NCBI RefSeq assembly: GCF_022059845.1
Contig: NZ_CP091851.1
Coordinates: 558,001 to 622,000 of the forward strand
From: Terrirubrum flagellatum
GTDB taxonomy: Bacteria > Pseudomonadota > Alphaproteobacteria > Rhizobiales > Beijerinckiaceae
Length of the DNA stretch: 64,000 nucleotides
Reading direction: 5' to 3'
The notes below the pieces were generated by a model, which was not told the DNA's origin, did not search any database, and saw nothing but the letters and a program-made list of their open reading frames with translations. The translations under genes and the position numbers were made by a program. This document shows positions 22,774 through 33,000 of this stretch, in pieces (the stretch's first letter is position 1; the number at the start of each line of letters is the position of its first letter).

Positions 22774-24054
22774 ATGTCGAACCTGCTCCGCCTGCTCGAT
22801 CAGTGGATCGGCAGGCCGCTCCTGCTCGATCCCGGCAAAGCTGAGATCGCGATGCGCGCGCTCGAAGGGCGCATCGGCTTCGACATGAGCGAAGCGGACT
22901 GGATCGAGCCCGAAGCGAACCGCTTCGTCGGCAGCTATCGCCGTGAGGCGCGGCCGAGCGGCTTGGTGCGGGCCTCGAATGGCGTCGGAATCCTAACGAT
23001 CGACGGCGCGCTGGTAAACCGCGGCGCATATCTCGGCGCATCTTCGGGCCTGGTGTCTTACGAAGGCATCGGCGCGCAATTGATGGATGTGGCGGCGGAC
23101 CACGAGATCCGCGCGCTCGTCATCGACATGAACTCGCCCGGCGGCCATGCGAGCGGATTGCCGGACCTCGCTTCGCGCGTCCGGCGAGTGGCCGAGCAAA
23201 AACCAATCGCGATCGTCGTCAATGACATCGCGGCAAGCGCTGCCTACGGCATCGCGTCGCAAGCGCACGAGATCATCGTGAGCCCGTCTTCGATTGTTGG
23301 CTCGATCGGCGTGATCCTGCTCCACCTCGATGCGTCGCAGAAGCTTGAAAAGGACGGCCTGAAACCGACCTTGTTCTATGCCGGCGCCCGCAAGGCTGAC
23401 GGCCACCCTGCCATTCCGCTGAGCGAATCCGCGGCGAAGAGCATCCAGACGATGATCGAGAAGACCTATGAGGGTTTTCTCGACGTCGTCTCGATGGGGC
23501 GCGGCTCAAGGCTTCCTCGCGAGGCGGCGCGCTCCACGGAAGCCGGGATCTTCATAGGCGAGGATGCCGTGAAGGCCGGACTCGCCGATCGCGTCGGCAC
23601 TCTCGAAGAAACCATTTCCCGGCTCGCACGCGGCGAGGGCCGTTTGCGCGTCATCTCCACGTTCCCAGGAGCCACCATGAACACGATCGACCCGAACGCC
23701 CCGACCCATGCTCCGGCTGCGCCGCAGTCTGCACCGCCGCCGGCCCCCGCTGTCGCTTCTGCGCCCGCGATGGACGCCGCTGCGGCTACCAAGCGGATTC
23801 AGACCATCATTGACTGCGAAGAGGCGAAAACTCGCCCGACGCTCGCGAAGCATCTCGCATTCAACACGAGCATGTCGGCTGACGATGCGGTCGCGACGCT
23901 CAAGGTCTCGCCATCGGAGGCCACTGCCGGTGGATATCTCGATCGCAAGCGCGATCAGACCAACCTTGGTCTGCCGACGCCGCCGGCGAACGCGGACAAC
24001 GGCTGGGGAGATGTCATCACCGGCATCAATCGGATGAACGGCTTCCAGAACTAA
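22774..24054 (+). CDS. Capsid maturation protease S49 fused to a scaffold-like tail
   Basis: 426 aa. Residues 60-270 form an S49 (SppA/ClpP-fold) peptidase with IDMNSPGGHASGL, the serine in IAASAAYGIAS and the SIVGSIGVI segment. Residues 300-340 are an Ala/Pro linker. The C-terminal 90 residues (TKRIQTIIDCEEAKTRPTLAKHLAFNTS...) are helical and should act as the scaffold, as in lambda gpC/Nu3. Internal starts could give separate scaffold protein. The long upstream extension of the frame overlaps gpW and is rejected. Confidence 0.9.
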   Translation: MSNLLRLLDQWIGRPLLLDPGKAEIAMRALEGRIGFDMSEADWIEPEANRFVGSYRREARPSGLVRASNGVGILTIDGALVNRGAYLGASSGLVSYEGIGAQLMDVAADHEIRALVIDMNSPGGHASGLPDLASRVRRVAEQKPIAIVVNDIAASAAYGIASQAHEIIVSPSSIVGSIGVILLHLDASQKLEKDGLKPTLFYAGARKADGHPAIPLSESAAKSIQTMIEKTYEGFLDVVSMGRGSRLPREAARSTEAGIFIGEDAVKAGLADRVGTLEETISRLARGEGRLRVISTFPGATMNTIDPNAPTHAPAAPQSAPPPAPAVASAPAMDAAAATKRIQTIIDCEEAKTRPTLAKHLAFNTSMSADDAVATLKVSPSEATAGGYLDRKRDQTNLGLPTPPANADNGWGDVITGINRMNGFQN

Positions 24055-24090
24055 TCGAATCGGGAGCGCAGAGCATCGAAAGGATCGACT

Positions 24091-24747
24091 ATGACGAACG
24101 TTTTGCATGAACCGCGCCATCCCGGATCGGCCATCCTGTCGGAGTCGAACGGCGCCCGCTCGCGCGACGTGATCACGATCGCGTCGGGATCGGGCAAGCT
24201 GGAACCGAACACCGTTGTCGGCAAGATCGCGGTTGGCTCCGCGACGGCCGCCGCCAAGGCTGGCGGCAATACGGGAAATGGTGCGATTTCCGCAATCTCG
24301 GTGCTCCAGGGCGCCATGACGGGCGTTTACACCGCGCGATGCATCACTGCCGCGGCCAACGGCGGGGTATTTCGCGTTGAGAACCCGAAGGGAGACGTGA
24401 TTGGGGATGTGGCAGTCGGAGCTGCGTTCTCCGACGACATCGGCTTCACGATCTCCGACAGTTCTGCCGACTTCGTCGTTGGCGACGGCTTCGACATCAC
24501 GGTCGCGGCCGGTAGCGGCAAATACAAGCCTTCGCCCATGACCGGCGCCGATGGCTCGGAGCAAGCCCTGGCGGTCATCATCTATGGCGTCGACGCGACG
24601 TCCGCTGATGTCAAGACGGTGGCGATCACAGATGACGCGACAATGATCATGGACGAACTGGTCTTCCATGCATCTGTCGATGACGCCGCGAAGAGGCAGG
24701 CGAAGTTCGATCAGCTCCGCGCCAATTCCGGAATCAAGGTGCGCTGA
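24091..24747 (+). CDS. Head decoration protein D-like, with inserted domain
   Basis: 218 aa. The N-terminus (LHEPRHPGSAILSESNGARSRDVITIASG) and the C-terminus (ALAVIIYGVDATSADVKTVAITDDATM...) belong to the gpD-like decoration protein family. Between them, at residues about 60-150, a separate beta-rich domain (GNGAISAISVLQG...GVFRVENPKGDVIGDVAVG...DFVVGDGFDITVA) is inserted, doubling the length compared with lambda gpD. Decoration trimers stabilise the expanded capsid. The insert may project from the surface. Confidence 0.85.
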   Translation: MTNVLHEPRHPGSAILSESNGARSRDVITIASGSGKLEPNTVVGKIAVGSATAAAKAGGNTGNGAISAISVLQGAMTGVYTARCITAAANGGVFRVENPKGDVIGDVAVGAAFSDDIGFTISDSSADFVVGDGFDITVAAGSGKYKPSPMTGADGSEQALAVIIYGVDATSADVKTVAITDDATMIMDELVFHASVDDAAKRQAKFDQLRANSGIKVR

Positions 24748-24750
24748 CGC

Positions 24751-24827
24751 CTGAAACACCGCCCGGCGCAAGCCGGGGAAGCCATCCACGGGGCCGCTTT
24801 TGCGGCCCTTTTCTTTGGGAGACCCTA
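24751..24827 (+). promoter_or_regulatory. Structured RNA leader of the capsid gene
   Basis: Hairpin I is CCCGGC-GCAA-GCCGGG (24762-24777), a perfect stem with a GNRA tetraloop. Hairpin II is GGGCCGC-TTTT-GCGGCCC (24791-24808), followed by TTTTCTTT, the form of an intrinsic terminator. The T-run is followed at once by GGGAGA and the capsid ATG at 24828. The block begins CTGAAACACC, as does the sheath leader at 35114. A pure terminator directly before the major capsid gene would make little sense, so control or mRNA stabilisation is likely. Confidence 0.7.
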
Positions 24828-25874
24828 ATGATCAACATTTTCAGCGGCGATGCGTTCAGCGTCACGACCTTGACGGGCGTGATCAACAAGCTCGTCATCG
24901 CTCCGGGCCGGCTTGGTCAATTGGGCCTCTTCCGGCCGACTCCCGTCAAGACATTGACGATCACGCTCGATCAGATCGCCGGGAAGATCAAATTGGTTCC
25001 GCCTTCGCCCCGCGGCGCACCCGGACAGACCAAAGAGAAGCGGCGCGGCGTGCAGCGCGCGTTGGTGATTCCGCACTTCCAGCGAGACGATGGAATCAAC
25101 GCGGATGAGGTCCAGGACGTCCGGCAGCTCGGCAGCGAGGACCAGACGAAGGATCTTCAACAGTACCTCGGCGAGCGCATGCAGGAGCATTCTCAGGACC
25201 TCGATGCGTCCGATGAGTTGGCGCGCGTCGGCGCGATCAAAGGCAACGTCGTTTATTCCGATGGCAGCAATCTGGATTTGTTCTCGACCTTCGAGGTCGC
25301 TCAGCCCGACGAGATATTCTTCGATTTGGCGAAGGCGAATCCCACGATGGGAGCTCTTCGCGAGCAGATCCAGGAAGAGGTGATCCGGAAGATGGGTCGC
25401 CAGATGCCGGGCGTCGCAATCTCGAACATTCGCTGCATGTGCGGCGACGCCTTCTTCAGCAAGCTGATCAGCCATAAGGAAGTCCGCGAGACCTACCTCA
25501 ATCAGGTGGGCGCCGCAGAGCTTCGTGGACCGTACATTGGCATTGGCGATCAATCTTGGGGGTCGTTCGATTTTGGCGGCGTCACATGGGAGAACTATCG
25601 TGGCGAGGTCGCTGACGAAGAGACCGGGGAACTGACCCCGTTTATTGGCCCTGACGACGCCCACTTCTTCCCGGTCGGAGTCCCCGGCCTGTTCCGCGTC
25701 TTCTATGCGCCAGCCGATTACAACGAGACCGTCAACAAGCTCGGCCAGAAGCGCTATGCGAAGGTCTATCCGAAGCCGGACGACAAGGGTTACGAGATGC
25801 AGGTGCAGACGAACGCTCTGCACATCTGCACTCAGCCGCAAGTCCTGCTGAAGGGCTCCAAGAACGCTTCGTAA
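24828..25874 (+). CDS. Major capsid protein, GpE family
   Basis: 348 aa, the usual length. Landmarks of the lambda gpE family include LTGVINKLVIAPGRLGQLGLF near the N-terminus, IPHFQRDDGINADEVQDVRQ, MGRQMPGVAISNIRCMCGDAFFSKL and the C-terminal DNKG-type MQVQTNALHICTQPQVL. It forms the HK97-fold shell. Preceded by the two-hairpin leader at 24751-24827, probably relevant to its high expression. Confidence 0.95.
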   Translation: MINIFSGDAFSVTTLTGVINKLVIAPGRLGQLGLFRPTPVKTLTITLDQIAGKIKLVPPSPRGAPGQTKEKRRGVQRALVIPHFQRDDGINADEVQDVRQLGSEDQTKDLQQYLGERMQEHSQDLDASDELARVGAIKGNVVYSDGSNLDLFSTFEVAQPDEIFFDLAKANPTMGALREQIQEEVIRKMGRQMPGVAISNIRCMCGDAFFSKLISHKEVRETYLNQVGAAELRGPYIGIGDQSWGSFDFGGVTWENYRGEVADEETGELTPFIGPDDAHFFPVGVPGLFRVFYAPADYNETVNKLGQKRYAKVYPKPDDKGYEMQVQTNALHICTQPQVLLKGSKNAS

Positions 25875-25882
25875 TTTCGCCG

Positions 25883-26299
25883 ATGCTTGGCCCCACTCTG
25901 TTCGACGACCTGGAGCGCAAGGTTTCCAGCGCCGTAGAGCGGGTGTGGGGCGAGGACATCCGCGTCCGGCCCGTTGTGGTCGGAAGATTCATCGCTCGCG
26001 AAGCTGGCGCTCTCGCCAAGCCCTACATCATCAAGGGCGCGATCGATCTGCATCCGCAAATCGTTCGCGCTCGCTCCACAGGACGCATCGACGGGGACAT
26101 GCCCGACATGAGCGTCGATGCCGCCCATGTCGTGTTTCGCTACGCCGCGCTTGGCGACGGCAGGAAGCTGACGCCGAGCAAGGGCGACAAGCTGGAGACA
26201 GCAAGCCCTCTGCGGAAGCCCTGCCTGAAATTCGAGGTCGTCGACGTCCAGGATGATGGCGGCGGCCAGGTTGTGTGCGTTTGCACGAGGGAGGCGTGA
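25883..26299 (+). CDS. Head-tail joining or neck protein
   Basis: 138 aa, small mixed beta protein immediately after the capsid gene, where lambda-like phages encode the FII-type connector. No firm sequence family recognised. The next gene starts in a TGATG overlap. Assigned by position only. Confidence 0.5.
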   Translation: MLGPTLFDDLERKVSSAVERVWGEDIRVRPVVVGRFIAREAGALAKPYIIKGAIDLHPQIVRARSTGRIDGDMPDMSVDAAHVVFRYAALGDGRKLTPSKGDKLETASPLRKPCLKFEVVDVQDDGGGQVVCVCTREA

Positions 26300-27102
26300 T
26301 GTTTCTCGTCGGGCTGGCGCTCAATGTGATCATCGCGCAGGCGCTCGATCACAAGACCTATGCCGGCGAGCGCGTCTCCTGCAGCCCGGTCAATCCGCTC
26401 GACTTGATCGACGATACCGGCAGGCCCGTAATCGCCGTCTATCTTGGTGAGAGCGATCGGACTGACGGCGCGAGGCCAGGACATGATCTCGGCGCGCCGA
26501 CGCACACGAACATCGTCATCCACGCGATCCTTCCGCCGAGCCTCCAGTTCGAGGGGAGCCGCGCAGGCCTCAACGATCTGACGAACCGCAGCGGCGGCGC
26601 ATCGATCCTGTTGGGCTTCATGGGCCGGCAGATCGTCGCCGCGCTGCAGGCCGATCGATCCGATTGGTCGCGACTGCTGCAAAAGTTTTGCGCCGGCTTC
26701 CAGGCCGTGAGTTCGCGGCCGATCATTATCGAATTGCCGAACCATGCCGCGCGCTTTCCCGCGCGCGAAATCGTTCTGTCCTGCAGGACCATCGGTGAGC
26801 CGCCGATTGGCGCTTCGCTCTCCGGCCCTTGGGCCGAGTTTCACGCGAAGCTGAGCGACGACGAAGAACTCCGCGAAGTCGCCGACGAGTTCAAGCGCGC
26901 TATCGAAGCGCCTGGCGATCTCGGCCCCTACGAGAAGCTGCTCGCGGTGTTTGGCCTCAGTTGGGACGCTGGCTACGCGATGGGCCTCACGCCACATCCG
27001 CCGCCTGTGCCGCACGGCGTTAAGGTCGAACCGCTCAAAAACGTGACCTGGATCGATGAGAACGCGCCAGAAGGGGGCTCGGGAGAAGAGACCGGCGCGT
27101 GA
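26299..27102 (+). CDS. Phage structural protein between neck and baseplate
   Basis: 267 aa starting at ATG 26299, in a TGATG overlap with the preceding stop. It reads as a globular mixed protein (VDLIDDTGRPVIAVYLGESDRTDG-like start region, LTNRSGGASILLGFMGRQIVAALQ in the middle). It stands between the joining protein and baseplate gpV. No family recognised; a connector or tail terminator is possible. Confidence 0.5.
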   Translation: MFLVGLALNVIIAQALDHKTYAGERVSCSPVNPLDLIDDTGRPVIAVYLGESDRTDGARPGHDLGAPTHTNIVIHAILPPSLQFEGSRAGLNDLTNRSGGASILLGFMGRQIVAALQADRSDWSRLLQKFCAGFQAVSSRPIIIELPNHAARFPAREIVLSCRTIGEPPIGASLSGPWAEFHAKLSDDEELREVADEFKRAIEAPGDLGPYEKLLAVFGLSWDAGYAMGLTPHPPPVPHGVKVEPLKNVTWIDENAPEGGSGEETGA

Positions 27103-27623
27103 GCACCCTGGACGAATTCCTCGAAGCGCTGCTGCACAGGGTCACGGATATTGAGCGGCGCCACGCCAATATGGCTGTCAAAGGAACGGTCCATGAGGTC
27201 AACGCAGAGAAGCAAGTCGCCCGCCTGAAAACCGGCGTCGATGACGACGGCAAAGACGTGCTGGGGCCGTGGGTGCCCTACGCGCAGGTCGCCGGCGCTA
27301 TGAAGATTCACAGCCCGCCATCGGTCGGACAGCAGATGATCGCGTTCAACCCGAGCGGCGAGCCGCGGCAGGGCGTGCTCCTGCCATTTACTTGGTCGGA
27401 CAACAACCAGTCGCCGTCGACGAGCGGGAATGAGCATGTGCTCACCTTCGGCGGCATCAAGGTCAAAGTGGAAGGCGGCAAGATCACCGTCGACGGCAAG
27501 GTCGTCTTCAACGGCGAAGTGCATGTCGGCGGCGAGGGCGGCAAGGCCGTGCATCGCAAGGATGATCTCGACAGCGACGGCGACGCCGCGGTCGGCTGCG
27601 CCACGAAGCTGTTTGCGAACTGA
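27099..27623 (+). CDS. Baseplate assembly protein V (spike)
   Basis: 174 aa. A helical start (STLDEFLEALLHRVTDIERRHANM), an OB-fold region (VKGTVHEVNAEKQVARLKTG...GPWVPYAQVAG, SVGQQMIAFNPSGEPRQGVLLP) and a C-terminal beta-helix (VKVEGGKITVDGKVVFNGEVHVGG) give the P2 gpV architecture. The trimer forms the membrane-piercing spike. The repeated short beta strands at the end match the needle. Confidence 0.9.
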   Translation: MSTLDEFLEALLHRVTDIERRHANMAVKGTVHEVNAEKQVARLKTGVDDDGKDVLGPWVPYAQVAGAMKIHSPPSVGQQMIAFNPSGEPRQGVLLPFTWSDNNQSPSTSGNEHVLTFGGIKVKVEGGKITVDGKVVFNGEVHVGGEGGKAVHRKDDLDSDGDAAVGCATKLFAN

Positions 27624-28012
27624 TGGCCGGGGTCGATCGCGAGACAGGCCGTTCGCTGGACGGCTGGGATCACGTTGTTCAGAGCCTCTTCGTGCTCTTC
27701 ACGACGTTCTTTGGCGAACTAGTCATGCGGCGCTGGTTCGGGACGAACGTGCCGGCGATCCTCGGCCGCAACGCAGGCGTTTCGCTCCTCGTGCGGTTCT
27801 TCTCGGCGATCATCACGGGCATCGAACTCTTCGAGCCGCGCTTCAGGGTGAAAAAGATCACCGTGGATTCGCTGACGCGCGAAGGCGAGATGTCATTCAC
27901 GATCTTCGGCCTCTATCGGCCGCGCGCGCTGTTCGGCGATTTCACCGTCGAGGGCGAGCAGAAGGTCGTTTTCTCCAGCGACGGGCTGTCGGTGCGGGTG
28001 ACCAGTGGCTGA
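27623..28012 (+). CDS. Baseplate wedge protein (gpW/gp25-like)
   Basis: 129 aa. DRETGRSLDGWDHVVQSLFVLFTTFFGELVMRRWFG is characteristic of the gp25/P2-W lysozyme-like wedge proteins. It joins the baseplate to the tail sheath. Overlaps the next gene by 8 bp, as is usual in P2-type tail operons. Confidence 0.85.
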   Translation: MAGVDRETGRSLDGWDHVVQSLFVLFTTFFGELVMRRWFGTNVPAILGRNAGVSLLVRFFSAIITGIELFEPRFRVKKITVDSLTREGEMSFTIFGLYRPRALFGDFTVEGEQKVVFSSDGLSVRVTSG

Positions 28013-28859
28013 TGATCTCTACGGTCTCAGCGCGCTGCCCAAGCCGAAGGTCATCGAAGAACTCAGCTTTGAGCAGATCCTTGCAGAGATCAAAGCCGAG
28101 ACGATCAGCGATTTCCCCGGCCTCGCCGGCTACATCGATCTTCTGACGGAGCCATCCGCGCAGCAGGCGATCGTCTACGCCAATCGCGAAATGCGGCTTC
28201 GTGCGCGCGTCAATGATGCGGCGCGTGCGAACCTGCTGTTCTTCGCGACCGGATCTGACCTCGATCATCTCGCGGCGTTTTACGACGTCACGCGCCTCGC
28301 AGGCGAACTCGACGACCGGCTGAAACGGCGCGTCGTCCTTGCGATGCAGGGCCGCTCCACGGGCGGAACGGCGCCGCGCTACAAGCTGATCGCGCTGAGC
28401 GCGAGCCTGCGTGTGAAGGACGCGATCGTTTATCGCGTCGGCACGAACCCGACGGTCAATATCGCGGTGTTCGCGGCGGACAATGGCGGGGTCGCCGACG
28501 CTGATTTGATCGCGCTGGTCCAGGCGGCCGTCACGGCGGACGACAAACGCATGGTCAGCGACCGCTTCGTCTTCCGATCAGCGATCTTCCAGACTGTGAA
28601 TGTGGAGGCGAATGTCTGGCTGCTGCCGGAGTCGCCGGACACGCTGATCCCGCTGCTCGCGAGCACGCTCGGAGTCGCATGGACGGTAGAGTCCGGCCTC
28701 GGCTTCGACTTCGTGCGCCCCTGGGCCGTTGCGCGCCTCATGCAATCAGGCGTGCAGAAGGTCGAGCTCATCACGCCATCGAGCGACGTCATCGCGCCTC
28801 CTGAGAGCGCGATCTCGCTCGGGACGGTGACGCTGCACAATATGGGCCGCGCATACTGA
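28005..28859 (+). CDS. Baseplate assembly protein J
   Basis: 284 aa. The core ANLLFFATGSDLDHLAAFYDVTRLAGE...DDRLKRRVVLAMQGRSTGGTAPRYK matches the baseplate J family, as do the later NGGVADADLIALVQAAV segment and C-terminal helix. Starts within the end of the wedge gene and ends in a TGATG overlap with gene I. Confidence 0.9.
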   Translation: MADDLYGLSALPKPKVIEELSFEQILAEIKAETISDFPGLAGYIDLLTEPSAQQAIVYANREMRLRARVNDAARANLLFFATGSDLDHLAAFYDVTRLAGELDDRLKRRVVLAMQGRSTGGTAPRYKLIALSASLRVKDAIVYRVGTNPTVNIAVFAADNGGVADADLIALVQAAVTADDKRMVSDRFVFRSAIFQTVNVEANVWLLPESPDTLIPLLASTLGVAWTVESGLGFDFVRPWAVARLMQSGVQKVELITPSSDVIAPPESAISLGTVTLHNMGRAY

Positions 28860-30040
28860 TGCTTCAGGCCCTCCCGTCGAACGCGACGCCTTATATGAAG
28901 GCGCTCGCGGCGGCGACAGATCCCGGTCCGCGGCTGAACGACGGCGTCGTCCGTATTCGCGGCGCGAAGTTGGTCGATCCGGCGCCGGACTGGCTGCCGT
29001 TCATCGTCTACGAATATGGGCTCGGCGAACTGACGCCGTATGTCCCCTCGCTCTATCAGCTTCTGCTTGAAGGCGTTCGCTGGCAGCGGGTGCGCGGCAC
29101 CCCTGCGGCGGTGTTCCAGGGCATCGGCTGGCTGGGCTACGGCGCGACAATCGAGGAGCCGCCGCTGCGGCGGACGCGCTGGAATCTGTTTCAGCTTGCG
29201 CTCGATCGCGTGCGCGACGATGAGGCCGACCTCCCGCGTCTCGAAGGCGTCGGGCAATTGTCGGTCTGCGTGCGGAGCGTGTTCTGGCGCGGTTTCAGCG
29301 GCTACGACATTCGCGCGCTGGAATACGGCCGCAAGAAATACGGCGACGGACTCTACTCCTCGTTCTCCGGCGTCCGCCTTCAGGGCGGCCAGGTCAAATG
29401 GTCCTTTGGGCGGTCGATCGAAGTCATCCACGAGATGACGCCAGAAGAATTGATGGCGCTCGATGTGTGGATCGAGCCCGAGGGGTATATCGATCCCGAC
29501 CAGTTCGCCGGCGAGGCGGTCGGCCTGGCGCTCGCGATCTCCTCGCCGGGATTTGATGAAGCGCCGGCAGGCGAGGGATGGTGGACGTTTCCATGGCCTG
29601 AAGCGCCCTGGACGGCGACGCCCGATTTCGCGCGCCATGTCGCGATGTTGTCGGCGACAGATTTCGGAACTGCTTGGGCGGTCTTCAAGGACGCGGTTGG
29701 CGCGGTGATCGGTTATCGCCGCTGCAAGGCCGCGCACAAGGTCGCGCCGGCCTCGCCGGGCGCCTATCACTGCGCAGGCTTGTCTTGCAGTCCCGCGGAC
29801 TCATCGGTCCGAGACATCTATCTCGAAGCTCTGACGGGCTTCGGCGATGGTTACGGCGCGACCGCGCGGACGGTCGGTTTCATTCTCAACGCGGAGCCCG
29901 CAGGCGGAAAGCCGCCTGGCGCGCTGTGGGTCGGGCCAGGCGAACTCAGCGTTGCCGGGCCGATCGTGGCTTCGCAGAACGTCAACATCGAATTCGGTCG
30001 AACCGTGCGCGAGCGCGTGCGCGCCGTGCTGCGGTTCTAG
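28859..30040 (+). CDS. Tail protein I, long form
   Basis: 393 aa. The start (LQALPSNATPYMKALAAATD...LVDPAPDWLPFIVYEYGLGELTPYV) and RGTPAAVFQGIGWLGY fit phage tail protein I, which caps the baseplate and holds fibres. P2 gpI is under 200 aa, so roughly 200 additional C-terminal residues (Trp/Gly rich, WWTFPWPEAPW) are present here and may serve fibre attachment. Confidence 0.75.
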   Translation: MLQALPSNATPYMKALAAATDPGPRLNDGVVRIRGAKLVDPAPDWLPFIVYEYGLGELTPYVPSLYQLLLEGVRWQRVRGTPAAVFQGIGWLGYGATIEEPPLRRTRWNLFQLALDRVRDDEADLPRLEGVGQLSVCVRSVFWRGFSGYDIRALEYGRKKYGDGLYSSFSGVRLQGGQVKWSFGRSIEVIHEMTPEELMALDVWIEPEGYIDPDQFAGEAVGLALAISSPGFDEAPAGEGWWTFPWPEAPWTATPDFARHVAMLSATDFGTAWAVFKDAVGAVIGYRRCKAAHKVAPASPGAYHCAGLSCSPADSSVRDIYLEALTGFGDGYGATARTVGFILNAEPAGGKPPGALWVGPGELSVAGPIVASQNVNIEFGRTVRERVRAVLRF

Positions 30041-30050
30041 GGAAGGGTTC

Positions 30051-33000
30051 ATGGCCTTCGAGCATCCATCCGGCGTTCCTGGCGCGTTTGATCGCGCGTC
30101 AGCGAACCCGAATTGGGCGCGCGTTGTCGCGCGCGAGGATCGCTTCGCGCAGGCGGCCGAGATCAACGAACTGCAATCGATCGCCGAGAGGCGCGGCCGG
30201 CGCGTTGGCAACCTCACGGCGAAAGACGGCGACCGCGTCGAAGGCTGCAACATCGTCGTTGATGTCGATGCGGGCACGATCACGCTCGCCGCCGGCCGTA
30301 TCTATGTCGCCGGCGACGTTCGCAATGTCGCCGCGCACACCTTCTCCGGCGTCACCTTCTCCGGCGAGAAAACCGTCGGCATCAGGCTCCTGTCGACGGT
30401 TGTCGACGAGGACGACGATGTCACGCTGCTCGGGCTTATGCCCGGCACAGAGGGCGAAGGTGAGCCAGGCGCTGCGCGCGTCGCGGAAACGATCAGTTGG
30501 GCGCTTCCCGACGATGATGGCGATGGAGAGTATTTCGCGGTCTATCTCTTGCTCGATGGCGCGGTCATCGACCAGAGCCCGCCGCCGGCGCTTTCCGGCG
30601 TCACGCAGCAGATCGCCGTCTACGACAAGGATGCGCTCGGAAACTACATCGTCGACGGCTGCGAGGTCACCGCGCTCGGCAAGACCGGATCGGACCAGGC
30701 TTTCACGATCGCGGCTGGCACGGCGAACATTCAGGGCTTCAAGCGCATCCGCGAAGCTTCGATCCGCTTCGTGCAGGCGGAGGACCCGGCCCTCGAAAGC
30801 ATCACCGCCGAACCTCACACTTTCACTGGAACGACCGGCGGCACGTCGGTCGTTCCCGTCTCGCGTCCGCCGATCGCGAACGTCACCGGAGTCGTCATCG
30901 TCAAGCGCGTGACGGAAACCGTGACGCGCGGCGCATCTCCCAACGGCGAGGACGCGCTCAGCAATTCGGCCGTCGTTGCGATCGAGTCCGTCTCACAAGG
31001 CGCGATGACCTACGTTGCGACGACCGATTATCTGCTCGACGGCGACAAGGTGTCGTGGGCGCCAGGCGGCGCGGAGCCGGCAGCGGCTTCGACCTATTCC
31101 GTCACCTATCGCTACAATGCGAGCGTCACGCCTGATACGGTCGACGAGACGAGCGTCACCGTCACGGGCGGCGTGAATGGCTCGACGGCGCTGATCTCGT
31201 ATCAATCGAAGATCCCGCGCATAGACATCATCTGCATGGATATCGCGGGCAAGCCCGTCTATTACAAAGGCATCAGCGCCCGCGGCGGCGCATTGGCGCC
31301 AGCGCCGCCTTCGACTTTGCTGAAGCTGGCGGAAGTCTGGAACGACTGGCTCAGCACACCCGAGATCGTCAACAACGGCACGCACAATTACACCGCCGAC
31401 GCACAGCGCAGGCTCTTCAACAGGCTGATCGACATCCTCGAACAGTTCGATCGGGCGGAATTGTCGCGCGACATATTGGAGCGCGAGCCGGTCAGCAAGA
31501 AGGGCATCTTCACCGACAGCTTCGTCGACGATTTTTATCGTGACCAGGGCGCGGCGCAGACCGCCGCGATCAACCAGGGCGTTCTCCAGCTCGCGATCGA
31601 CAACGTGCTGATGCAGCGCGCGGGGACCGCGATCGTCAGCCTCGACTACACCGAAGAAATCGCGATCCGCCAGGACAAGGACACTTCGTCCATGGCGATC
31701 AACCCCTACGACAACTTCACCGTGATGCCGGGCGCCCTGAAGCTCGAGCCTGCCGTGGACTTCTGGACCGACGAGGTCACGGCCTGGGCCTCGCCGGTGA
31801 CGCGCGAATTCACGTCGGCTCCTGACGAGCCTCCGGGCCAAACGACGATCACGGAAGTCACGGAGATCCGCAAAACGGAAGCCGTGAACCTCCGCCAGAT
31901 CACAGTCCATGCAACGATCCAAGGGTTCGGAGCCGGCGAAAATCTGGCGACGCTCACGCTCGATGGCGTCAACGTGAAGCCGGCGGGAACGCAGACCGCG
32001 GACTCCAACGGCCAGATCGTCCTCGACTTCGTCATTCCCGCGAACATTCCTTCGGGCAAACGCAAGGTTCGCGCCGTCGGCGCGGCCACCGATCCTTCAT
32101 TCGCCGAAGCAATCTTCGTTGGCGAAGGCACAGTGGACACGACGACGCTGCGTCGTGTGACGCTGGTCGCGCGCGCTGCCCCCGTCCCGATCACGGTCGT
32201 CAACGAGAACATCACGATCATTAACCAGGTGACGCAACCCGTCGTCCAGGATGTCGATCGCAGCACGGAAGGGGTTGGCGGCAGCGCCGAAGATCCGCTG
32301 GCGCAGACGTTCGTGCTCCCCGAGCCGCGCCATATTCTCGGCGTCAACGTGAAGATCAAAACGATCGGCGATCCGACGAAGGGCGTCCGCGTCCAGTTGG
32401 CGACGATCGCGAGTGGGCTGCCGACGAAGGAAATCCTCGCCGAGGTCTTTGTCAGCCTCGCCGGAAAGTCGGTGAATGACGTCATCCAGGCGCGTTTCGC
32501 CGCGCCAGTGTTCTGCCCGTCCGATCGCGAATTCTGCTTCGTTTTCCTGACCGACGACAACGCCCACGCGCTCGCGATCTCGAAGCTCGGCGACGTTGAC
32601 CCCGTGACGCAGCAGCGCGTGTCTGCGCAGCCCTATACCGTGGGCGTGCTGCTTTCGTCGTCGAACCGCTCGACCTGGACGGCTCACAACGATGCAGACC
32701 TCTGGTTTGAGGTCGTCGTCGCGAAGTTCTCGCCAACCACGAAAACGGTGACGCTGTGGACGGGGGCGATCACGAACATCAGCGACATGCTGATCCGTGG
32801 CGGCGTCGAGATCCCCACGGCGGATGCGCGCTTCCGCTACGAGCTCGTGCGCGAGGGCGGGCAGGTGATCCCGCTGGCGCCGAACCAGACCTGCGAATTC
32901 GCGGAGTTCGTGACGGAAACGGTGACGGTGCGCGCCGTGTTCGATGGGTCCGAGAAAGTCTCGCCGGTCCTCTATCCTGGCACGCTGATCATCGGCGGCC

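Noticed and set aside
24791-24816. Simple intrinsic terminator between decoration and capsid genes
   Set aside because: It has terminator form but is immediately followed by the capsid ribosome site and is copied before the sheath gene, so a plain terminator call was not adopted.
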